Source of the DNA: Ignavibacteriales bacterium
Lineage (GTDB): Bacteria; Bacteroidota; Ignavibacteria; Ignavibacteriales; Melioribacteraceae
DNA: 64,000 nt
Assembly (NCBI GenBank): GCA_020061355.1
Contig: JAGUYK010000032.1
Coordinates: forward strand, 1 to 64,000
Reading direction: 5' to 3'
Part shown: in pieces, positions 42,545 through 50,157 of the stretch
Layout of the letters: the number at the start of each line of letters is the position of its first letter
Position numbering within the stretch: the first letter of the stretch is position 1
Notes under the pieces: generated by a model
Databases searched by the model: none
The model's input: the letters and a program-made list of their open reading frames with translations, nothing else
What the model was told of the DNA's origin: nothing
Translations under genes and position numbers: made by a program

Positions 42545-43827
42545 TTTTTATTATCCCCTTTTAGAATAACGGTGAACGTGGTACCATTCCCAGGTTCACT
42601 AGTGACTTTTATTTTAGCTCTATTTAAATCAATAAATATTTTAACGAGTGCAAGACCCAGTCCGGTACCTTCATAAGGTCTTGTGTAACTCATATCAGCT
42701 TGAGAAAACGGAGTAAATAATTTTCCCTGATATTCTTTCGCTATGCCGATTCCTGTATCCTGTACATCTACACAAAGGTTGTTATTGTCCCAGTATAAAA
42801 TTACATCAACTCTGCCTTGAGGAGTGTACTTAATCGCATTATCAATAAGATTAACAAATATTTGGGCAATAGAATAATGATCGGCTGTTATTGTATGATC
42901 TGCTTCAAGTTTATTTGTTAAACCGAACTTAATGTTTTTCTCGTCCGCAAAAGTTCTAAATTCATTTACAATAGTGTTCATTAGAGCAAGTATATCAATT
43001 TTCTCAAATCTGGTTTCATATTTCCCGGTTTGCAGTTGGGACATATTTAACATCAAATCAAAAGTTCTGTATAACCGCTTGCCGTTATTAATAATTGACC
43101 TGAGAATATCATTGTACTCGCTCGATTTGTCATGAAGTTCCTGCATTAAAAGATCGCTATAACCCGAAATTACATTAAGCGGCGATCGTATCTCGTGTGA
43201 AATCTGTGCCAGGAAAAACTCCTTTAATTTCTTAGATTCCTCTGCTTTTTCTAATGCAAGCTTTAAATCCTTTTCCGTCTTTTTCAAATCGGAAATATCA
43301 CGTCCGTAAACTTGGCAGAATTTGAATTTCGGAACTCCGGCAATAATAAACTGGAAATAATTTTCGCCCAACAAAGTTGTATAGCTAACGGTTCTATGAT
43401 TCGTAATTATGTCGTGAATATCAAAACTCTTCATAAATGGAAAAACCTTTTCCACATCTTCTCCGACAAGAATTTTATGCGGGAAAACGTGGTGGGCGGA
43501 ATTATTTGCCAAAACAATTTTACCCTTTTCATCAAATCTGAAAATGGGGTCTGGAGAAAGTTCGGCAAAAAGAGCCATCAGCTCTGCCTGCTGAAGCTTT
43601 AAATTTTCCTGCTCCTGTAAATGCTTCTTACGCATAGGAATGATAACATAACGGTAATAGATATACGTTACCACCATAATAATCGCGATAAGTATTAGAG
43701 AAAATACAAGCGGGTTCTCTAAACTAAAGAACGATCTTGGGCTTATCTTCTCTAACGATTGAAAAGTAGAGTCCAAATATGACTTGCGCGATTGAAGTAA
43801 TAATAAAGAAAGCAATTGCATCGGCAA
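42526..43827 (-). CDS. Membrane PAS-type sensor histidine kinase
   Basis: 433 residues. One clear membrane helix (about 40-62, PLVFSLILIAIIMVVTYIYY), a short coiled link, a PAS domain (about 85-200, SPDPIFRFDEKGKIVLANNS), the H-box QISHEIRSPLNVISGYSD (His about 214) and a catalytic domain with N-box VNLIDNAIKY, DVQDTGIGIA and GTGLGLAL. With ATG 43827 it overlaps the upstream membrane-protein gene by 104 bases in another frame; TTG 43776 would shorten the overlap. It probably phosphorylates the receiver encoded next. Confidence 0.88.
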   Translation of the reverse strand: MPMQLLSLLLLQSRKSYLDSTFQSLEKISPRSFFSLENPLVFSLILIAIIMVVTYIYYRYVIIPMRKKHLQEQENLKLQQAELMALFAELSPDPIFRFDEKGKIVLANNSAHHVFPHKILVGEDVEKVFPFMKSFDIHDIITNHRTVSYTTLLGENYFQFIIAGVPKFKFCQVYGRDISDLKKTEKDLKLALEKAEESKKLKEFFLAQISHEIRSPLNVISGYSDLLMQELHDKSSEYNDILRSIINNGKRLYRTFDLMLNMSQLQTGKYETRFEKIDILALMNTIVNEFRTFADEKNIKFGLTNKLEADHTITADHYSIAQIFVNLIDNAIKYTPQGRVDVILYWDNNNLCVDVQDTGIGIAKEYQGKLFTPFSQADMSYTRPYEGTGLGLALVKIFIDLNRAKIKVTSEPGNGTTFTVILKGDNKKWGIQK

Positions 43828-44302
43828 AACCAGTTAACAAATTGAAGAATTTTGTTATGATAGTTAGAAAATAAAAGATCAGTATAAGATTAAATACATT
43901 TACCCTCTTTTCAAATGCATAATTAACGATAAACCTTTTTAAAATAGTAGCTAACATTAAAAACTGAAATGCCAAAAGAAAAATCAAGCTTTGGTTGTTA
44001 GTGAAATTAGCGAAGATAATAATACCAATTAACGTTAAGCCAGTTACAATAAACAGAAAACCATTTTTCTTAATTGTTGTACTTTCTAATAAACTAATTA
44101 GCAGTAAATAATTTGCAAATATGTAAAATTCGAATGGTATCGTTTTGATTATTATATAACGATAAATAAACGAAATTGGATCAATCAAAGCAAGTATTAG
44201 GAAAAAAATAAAATATTTAGTCTGGAATTGCCTCCAAGGAGGAATTAACCAAATCACAATACTGATATAAAGTAATATCTTCGAAAAGAGTATAAAACTC
44301 AT
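43724..44302 (-). CDS. Multi-helix membrane protein, putative sensory module
   Basis: 192 residues, about six membrane helices, no catalytic motif. The segment YFIFFLILALIDPISFIY...FYIFANYLLLISL mirrors the helical part of the LuxR-type regulator at 35878-36705. Here the module is a separate protein encoded just before the histidine kinase, so it may deliver the signal to that kinase. Its 3' end is overlapped by the kinase start region. Confidence 0.7.
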   Translation of the reverse strand: MSFILFSKILLYISIVIWLIPPWRQFQTKYFIFFLILALIDPISFIYRYIIIKTIPFEFYIFANYLLLISLLESTTIKKNGFLFIVTGLTLIGIIIFANFTNNQSLIFLLAFQFLMLATILKRFIVNYAFEKRVNVFNLILIFYFLTIITKFFNLLTGFADAIAFFIITSIAQVIFGLYFSIVREDKPKIVL

Positions 44303-44304
44303 TT

Positions 44305-44823
44305 CTATTCACACATAGGTGGACAAGGTAAGGACATTTCTAAAGTTTCCTCATCACCGCTAATTGTAAAAACAGTTGAACTTGATCCATCTGATGTTGT
44401 AGATAACAGCCCGCTTTTATTTATTACAGATACAGGTGCGCTAGATCTTAACTCAAAAGTAAGTATTCTGCTCTTTGTGTTATTAATAAAATCTTCAACA
44501 ACAGATTTGCTTAAAAGGTAGGCAACCGTTCCTTTTTCCCATGTGAAGCTGGTTTCATTTAACGGCATTCTTCTGTCACTTAGAACAACTACCCGGTTGT
44601 TTTTTATTGTGAAGTAAACATACTCTTTAGCTCTGGCAACTGCCGATTCAATCTCTGCTTTGGATACTTGTATCGAAGCTGTGACTTTACCAAATAAGAC
44701 GTTTGCATCGTTTCTGGTAAATTTTTTGCCGACCACGCCTAAATTTGTCTGGGCAACTGTAACAGATGATGCTATTACAAGTAATACAGACACCATCAAG
44801 CAAAAAGAAAATAACTTTTTCAT
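44305..44823 (-). CDS. Secreted protein of unknown function with C-terminal CPPMCE
   Basis: 172 residues from ATG 44823, with GAGGGG upstream; the longer frame to 44982 has no support. A signal peptide (about 1-25, ending VTVAQ) is followed by a beta-rich domain with no recognised family. The last residues are CPPMCE, with two cysteines that could form a disulfide or bind a ligand. It precedes the membrane module by two bases, so it may be the secreted or periplasmic partner of this signalling unit. Confidence 0.65.
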   Translation of the reverse strand: MKKLFSFCLMVSVLLVIASSVTVAQTNLGVVGKKFTRNDANVLFGKVTASIQVSKAEIESAVARAKEYVYFTIKNNRVVVLSDRRMPLNETSFTWEKGTVAYLLSKSVVEDFINNTKSRILTFELRSSAPVSVINKSGLLSTTSDGSSSTVFTISGDEETLEMSLPCPPMCE

Positions 44824-44951
44824 TTTAACCCCTCTTGTATAATAGATGATTTGAAAGAATAAGGAGATAAGTAGAACAAAATAACCCCACTTCCCCGTAA
44901 CTAATATATTCAGAAAAAAGTAAAAATAACAGCAGATTTGTAATAAAAAGA

Positions 44952-45980
44952 TTAAAACCTTCCCGCAATTTTTTTCCCACAATTTTTACAACGCCCGGAA
45001 CTGATATTGTTTTCCAGCACCGAATGCCAATCCCGGGTAATTAATTTACTGTTACAATTGGGGCAGTAGGTTGTTTGTCCCTCTGCATCGTGAACATTTC
45101 CGATATAACAGAACTTAATTCCGATAGATTTAGATATTTGTCTTGCATTATGAAGTGTTAAATGAGGGGTTCTTGGTTTATCTCTCATTTTAAAGTCTGG
45201 ATGAAACGCCGTAAAGTGAATCGGTATTTCATCACCTAAATTTGATACAATCCATTCACACATTTGTTTAATCTCATCTTCATTATCATTTTCACCCGGA
45301 ATGATCAGGTTGGTAATCTCAAACCAGACATCGGTTTCATTCTTAAGCCAAACAAGTGTATCAAGTATATCTTTTAAGTGTGAGAATGTAAGTTTGTGAT
45401 AGAAAGTCTCAGTAAATGCCTTTAAATCAACATTAGCTGCATCGATAAACTTAAAGACATCTTTTCTTGCTTCTTTATCAATGTAACCGGCAGTAACCAT
45501 CACATTCCTTATTCCTTCTTCACGGGCAAGTTTCGACACATCAATTACGTATTCACCAAATATTACCGGGTCGTTATATGTATATGCAATGGAAGGAGTA
45601 TTATATCTGCGGGAAATTGCAACAACCTCTTCCGGGGTTGCATAAATAGAATTTGTGGAATCGAGTTTAGCTTTACTCGTTGACCAGTTTTGACAGAACT
45701 TGCAGCCGAGGTTGCATCCGGCTGTTCCAAAGCTTAAAATTTCAGTTCCGGGTAAAAAGTGGTTCAAAGGTTTTTTCTCAATCGGATCAATTGCAAATCC
45801 TGTTGGTCGGCCATATCCGGTAGAATAAAGCTTGCCTTCAATATTCTGACGGATAAAACAAAATCCTGCCTGCCCTTCACCAATTGTGCAATACCTGGGA
45901 CAGAGGGTGCAAAGCAGTTTTCCATTAGAAGCCGGTTCCCACCATTTTGCGAGATGATATTTATTTTTTGTTAAAGGCAT
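44952..45980 (-). CDS. amrS: AmmeMemoRadiSam-type radical SAM enzyme
   Basis: 342 residues. An N-terminal Cys-rich part (CTLCPRYCTIGEGQAGFC), the radical SAM triad Cys89, Cys93, Cys96 (CNLGCKFC), the family segment GTEILSFGTAGCN, and a C-terminal zinc ribbon with CPNC and CKNC pairs. AmrS proteins normally occur with Memo and AMMECR1-like partners, none of which is present here. The function is uncertain; proposals include protein or small-molecule modification. It lies 30 bases after pyruvate kinase on the same strand. Confidence 0.88.
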   Translation of the reverse strand: MPLTKNKYHLAKWWEPASNGKLLCTLCPRYCTIGEGQAGFCFIRQNIEGKLYSTGYGRPTGFAIDPIEKKPLNHFLPGTEILSFGTAGCNLGCKFCQNWSTSKAKLDSTNSIYATPEEVVAISRRYNTPSIAYTYNDPVIFGEYVIDVSKLAREEGIRNVMVTAGYIDKEARKDVFKFIDAANVDLKAFTETFYHKLTFSHLKDILDTLVWLKNETDVWFEITNLIIPGENDNEDEIKQMCEWIVSNLGDEIPIHFTAFHPDFKMRDKPRTPHLTLHNARQISKSIGIKFCYIGNVHDAEGQTTYCPNCNSKLITRDWHSVLENNISSGRCKNCGKKIAGRF

Positions 45981-46010
45981 AATGCTGTTTTGTAATGTTC
46001 GTTATTAACT

Positions 46011-47435
46011 TCATATTACTTCGAAGCGGATCCAGTTTTCTCTTATGTTTGAAATTTTTACTCCACCTTCGGTATAAATAACAACATCGCCTGGTTCAAC
46101 CAGATGTGAATCCAGTATAAGCTTACGCACTTCTAATGCTGCTTTATTACGATTGCTGATATCCTTACAATAAAGTGAAGTGACTCCCCACTTAAGATTT
46201 AAGTTGTTCATTGCATCGAAGCTATCCGTAATTGCAATTATTTTTGCATTTGGTCTGAACTTAGATAGACGTGTAGGTGTATTCCCTTTAGTGGTAAAAG
46301 CGACTATTGCTTTTGCATTTATTTGCCGGCTGATTGAACAAATTCCTTTATTCATTGAATCAAAAAGATTTTCTTGAATTTCGATTGGCACTTCAAAATT
46401 AATAGTACGGTTAAAGTCATAATAACTCTCTGCATTGGAAATTATTTCATTCATCATTTTAACAGTTTGATAAGGATATTTCCCTATTGATGTTTCTGCG
46501 CTTAACATTACTACGTCTGTACCGTCCCAGACGGCATTTGCCACATCGGAAGCTTCGGCTCGTGTAGGTACGGGATTATTCACCATTGATTCAAGCATTT
46601 GAGTTGCAGTTATAACAAGTTTACCGGCTTCGTTGCATCGTTTAATAATTTTCTTCTGGATAATCGGCACTTCGTGGGGACGAAGTTCAACACCAAGATC
46701 ACCTCTCGCTACCATTATTCCATCCGATACGGATAGTATCTCTTCGAAATTTTCAACAGCTTCCTGCTTTTCAATCTTGGCGATGATCGGTTTATCAAAT
46801 CCCTTTGCTTCCATCCACTTGCGCAGACTGGTTATATCCGATGCCGCTCTTACAAAGGAAAGAGCTATATAATCCACTCTGTGCTTTAATGCGAATTCAA
46901 GATTGTCAAAATCTTTTTCTGTAACCGATTCAGTCGATAATTTCATTCCCGGAAGATTCATTCCTTTTTTAGGTCGAAGGATGCCACCTTCAACAACCCT
47001 GCAAATAACCGAATCTTTTTTCTTCTCTATTATATTTAATTTTATCAAACCATCATCAATCAAAATAATGTCACCCGGCTCTGCATCGTCAGCAAGTTTT
47101 TTATAGCTTGTTGAAATTCTTTGTTCGTCACCCAATATATCAGCCGCTGTAATTTCAATCAGGCTGCCTGATTGAAGATCAACTTCCGGTTTGCTCAACT
47201 GACCGATTCTGATTTTAGGCCCCTGCAGATCAATGAGAATAGGAATCGGTAATGATTTACTTACGCATATTAGGTTAATCAAATTAAAAACTTCCGTGAA
47301 GAAGTTTTGATCGCCATGCGAAAAATTTAACCTGATCCCATCAGCTCCGGCATCGATAATTGCTTCAAGTTTTTCCCTGGAGGAAGTTGCCGGTCCAATT
47401 GTGGCAAGAATTTTTGTTTTTGCAAATTTCTTCAT
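46011..47435 (-). CDS. pyk: Pyruvate kinase
   Basis: Final ATP-forming step of glycolysis; 474 residues. TKILATIGPATSSREKLEAI starts the barrel. The active-site stretch IAKIEKQEAVENFEEIL, metal and substrate motifs MVARGDLGVEL and TATQMLESM, and a C-terminal allosteric domain (about 350-474) are present. ATG 47435 overlaps the stop of the Lon-like gene (ATGA). Confidence 0.96.
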   Translation of the reverse strand: MKKFAKTKILATIGPATSSREKLEAIIDAGADGIRLNFSHGDQNFFTEVFNLINLICVSKSLPIPILIDLQGPKIRIGQLSKPEVDLQSGSLIEITAADILGDEQRISTSYKKLADDAEPGDIILIDDGLIKLNIIEKKKDSVICRVVEGGILRPKKGMNLPGMKLSTESVTEKDFDNLEFALKHRVDYIALSFVRAASDITSLRKWMEAKGFDKPIIAKIEKQEAVENFEEILSVSDGIMVARGDLGVELRPHEVPIIQKKIIKRCNEAGKLVITATQMLESMVNNPVPTRAEASDVANAVWDGTDVVMLSAETSIGKYPYQTVKMMNEIISNAESYYDFNRTINFEVPIEIQENLFDSMNKGICSISRQINAKAIVAFTTKGNTPTRLSKFRPNAKIIAITDSFDAMNNLNLKWGVTSLYCKDISNRNKAALEVRKLILDSHLVEPGDVVIYTEGGVKISNIRENWIRFEVI

Positions 47436-49921
47436 CGTTTAGATTTCTTTGATTTTAATTCACGGTTACTGTTCTTATTATTCTGCGTGGAATCGTTTTT
47501 CTTCTTTTCTGGTTTCGACTTTTTGTGCATAGCATTTAATTCTTTTTCAACTAAGCCGAAAACGGTGTTCTGTTCATGTTTGCCGGACTTCAATTTTTTC
47601 CCGGCTTTAATTCCTGTTAATATTTCGATTGCTTCTTCAACTTTACCAACAGAGTAGATATGAAACATATTCTTTTGAACGGCACGTACTATTTCGTTCT
47701 TTAGCATAAGATCTTTAACGTTTTGCATGGGAATAATTACTCCTTGCTTTCCATTCAATCCGCGGCTGGAGCATACATCAAAAAATCCTTCGATCTTTTC
47801 GTTTACACCACCGATTGGTTGAATTTCACCTTTCTGATTAACTGAACCCGTTATAGCAAAAGACTGCCTAATAGGTATTCCAGAAATTGCAGAGAGGAGA
47901 GCACATATTTCGGTAATAGATGCGCTGTCGCCATCTATCATTCCATAGCCCTGCTCAAAAACTAAACTCGCTGTAAAAGAAAGAGGAATGTTCTTTCCAA
48001 AATTTTCTCTGAAGTATCCTGAAATAATTAACACACCTTTATTATGCGAGTTTCCGCTTAAGCCGGCTTCCCTTTCAACATTAATGATATTTCCGTTTCC
48101 GAGTGATACCGAAGCAGTAATACGAGTAGGTTTTCCGAATCCGAACAGCCCGCTTTCATAAACCGCCAGCCCGTTAATTGTACCTGTTCTTTCTCCTTCT
48201 GTATCGATTAGAATTGTACCTTCCTTTATCATTTCCGAAAACTTGGATTCATATAATCCGTGCCGATCTTTCCATGCATTGAACGCTTCATCAACATGAT
48301 AATCCGAAACATTTTTTTCTCCGCTATCCTTAGCCCAGAAACATGCTTCTCTTGTTAAGTCTGCAATGTAGGCAAATCTTGTAGTAAGCTTATTTTTTTC
48401 GCCAGCATAACGGGCTCCGTATTCAACTATTTTTGCGATCGCGCTTCGATCAAATTCAAGCATATTTTCGGATTCAATAATTTTTTTAACTACCATTGAA
48501 TATTCTACTAAAGCCTGATCCGATTTTTTCATCTCGTAATCGAAATCGGCTTTTATTTTAAAAATTTTATTGAAGTCGTCTTCGTACCCGGAGAGGATTG
48601 AGTAGATATAGTTGTTGCCTATCAGTATAACTTTTGTATCTATATCAATTGGTTCCGGTTTCAAAACGCTCGGTGAAAACTGAAAAAGATTTGCAAGCTC
48701 TTGAATTTCGAGCTGACCGAAAAGGAGAACGCGTTTAAGAGTTTTCCAAACACCGGGCTCACTGAAAGCATCCATTGCATTAATGACAAGATAACCACCA
48801 TTGGCGCGTAATAATGAACCGGCTTTTATTTTTGTGAAGTCAGCAAACCAGCCGCCGCGACCATCGCTGTATTTTTCAATTGTACCGAATAAGTTACTAT
48901 AGGTTGGCGAAGTTTCAACAATAACCGGCTGATCTTTTGTTTCAGAATTATCAAGGATGATGTTTACTTCATATTCTTTTAAATAGTCAATTACGATTCC
49001 TGCAGTTGTTTCCTCCTGAACCGGTTTTTGACCTTTGAATACATCCAGGTTTTGAAGAATGTTAATTAATACCTGTCCGAGGTAATCATGCACTTTCTGA
49101 TATTTGTATTTCTTTTTCAGGTTTTCAATTGTAACGGAAGCAATGTCGCTTGCAAATTCACTTTCAAGTTGAAAAATTCTTTCCTGAAATTCCTGTGTAA
49201 GTTTTAAACTCTCCTTAAATAATTTTTGAAGTTCCTCCTGATACCCGGCATATTTTGTTGTTATTTCTTCCGATTGCACTTTTGTAATTTTATTACTCCG
49301 AACCAATTCATCAAGCTGATTTATAAAATATGGCTGGTTATCAATTAATGCTAATATTTCGGGTCTGGCAAGCTCGCCGACTTTGATTTGTCCTAAGGTA
49401 AAACCGTCCAGACGCAATTTATCTTCGAATTCAGACATTATTCTTTGCTGAGTTTTGCCGTACTCTCCGAGTAATTGTTTTTTCTTTGACGAGTATGGAT
49501 CGGTTGAAAGAACCTGCGGAATTTTATCCTGGAGAAACTTGATAGCACGATTCAAATCTTTTTTAAAGTGAATAGCTTTACCAGCATCGAAAACTAATAG
49601 TAATGGGCGGTCTTCATCTTTGAAATTATTTACATAAGCATAATCGTTTAGTTTTGTGTGGTTCGGGCTTATCGATTCCAGAACCATTTTAATTGTTGTA
49701 AACTTTCCTGTTCCTGATAGACCGGCAACAAAAATATTATAGCCGGGACTTTTCAAATCGACACCTACACGTAACGCCTTTAATGCTCTTTCCTGACCGA
49801 TAATTCCTTCAATTGGTTTAACAGTTTTAGTGGTATCGAAATCAAATATTTCAGGATCGCAAGTCCATCTCAAATCTTCTGTTTTTAGTTCTACAGGTTT
49901 GCGTGCTTTTAGAAGTGCCAT
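47432..49921 (-). CDS. Lon-family ATP-dependent protease (AAA_32/LonB-like type)
   Basis: 829 residues. Walker A GLSGTGKFT is at about 67-75. A long helical insert (about 140-290) replaces the usual Lon N-domain. The S16 protease domain (about 560-780) has the catalytic Ser in GDSASITEI and the Lys in GVNEKIEGF. The C-terminal tail is Lys/Ser-rich. This is the YcbZ-like or archaeal LonB-like group with an unusual AAA part, rather than canonical LonA. It overlaps pyk by four bases. Confidence 0.87.
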   Translation of the reverse strand: MALLKARKPVELKTEDLRWTCDPEIFDFDTTKTVKPIEGIIGQERALKALRVGVDLKSPGYNIFVAGLSGTGKFTTIKMVLESISPNHTKLNDYAYVNNFKDEDRPLLLVFDAGKAIHFKKDLNRAIKFLQDKIPQVLSTDPYSSKKKQLLGEYGKTQQRIMSEFEDKLRLDGFTLGQIKVGELARPEILALIDNQPYFINQLDELVRSNKITKVQSEEITTKYAGYQEELQKLFKESLKLTQEFQERIFQLESEFASDIASVTIENLKKKYKYQKVHDYLGQVLINILQNLDVFKGQKPVQEETTAGIVIDYLKEYEVNIILDNSETKDQPVIVETSPTYSNLFGTIEKYSDGRGGWFADFTKIKAGSLLRANGGYLVINAMDAFSEPGVWKTLKRVLLFGQLEIQELANLFQFSPSVLKPEPIDIDTKVILIGNNYIYSILSGYEDDFNKIFKIKADFDYEMKKSDQALVEYSMVVKKIIESENMLEFDRSAIAKIVEYGARYAGEKNKLTTRFAYIADLTREACFWAKDSGEKNVSDYHVDEAFNAWKDRHGLYESKFSEMIKEGTILIDTEGERTGTINGLAVYESGLFGFGKPTRITASVSLGNGNIINVEREAGLSGNSHNKGVLIISGYFRENFGKNIPLSFTASLVFEQGYGMIDGDSASITEICALLSAISGIPIRQSFAITGSVNQKGEIQPIGGVNEKIEGFFDVCSSRGLNGKQGVIIPMQNVKDLMLKNEIVRAVQKNMFHIYSVGKVEEAIEILTGIKAGKKLKSGKHEQNTVFGLVEKELNAMHKKSKPEKKKNDSTQNNKNSNRELKSKKSKR

Positions 49922-50157
49922 ATCCAGATTCCTAATTTGAATTGGGGTTATTTGATGTAAAAATAAGATAAAAATAGGGTTATTGAAACAGACAATTAAC
50001 TCTAACTTTTATTAAAGTAAATAAGAGGATGAAAAAAGAACATTATAACTTATGCGATGGTTTTGCCGAAATATTACGTCAAGGCATTGCACAGGGTAAT
50101 AGATCTATGTGATTGTTCTGTGCTTCTTCAATGTAAAATCCGATCAGAAGTTATTAT
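49922..50157. promoter_or_regulatory. Intergenic region between Lon-like gene and sucrose synthase
   Basis: 236 bases that should hold the promoter of the Lon-like/pyk transcript and the end of the sucrose operon. A 27-codon plus-strand ORF at 50029-50112 is preceded by GAGG with no spacer and is probably chance. I see no terminator hairpin. Confidence 0.3.

Noticed and set aside
43724-44302. Frameshifted N-terminal half of the histidine kinase
   Set aside because: The kinase has its own membrane helix and possible starts, and the membrane protein ends in a plausible hydrophilic tail. Two genes are more likely, though a frame error cannot be fully excluded.
50029-50112. 27-codon ORF on the plus strand
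   Set aside because: GAGG lies directly against the ATG with no spacing, and no similarity or conserved feature is visible.
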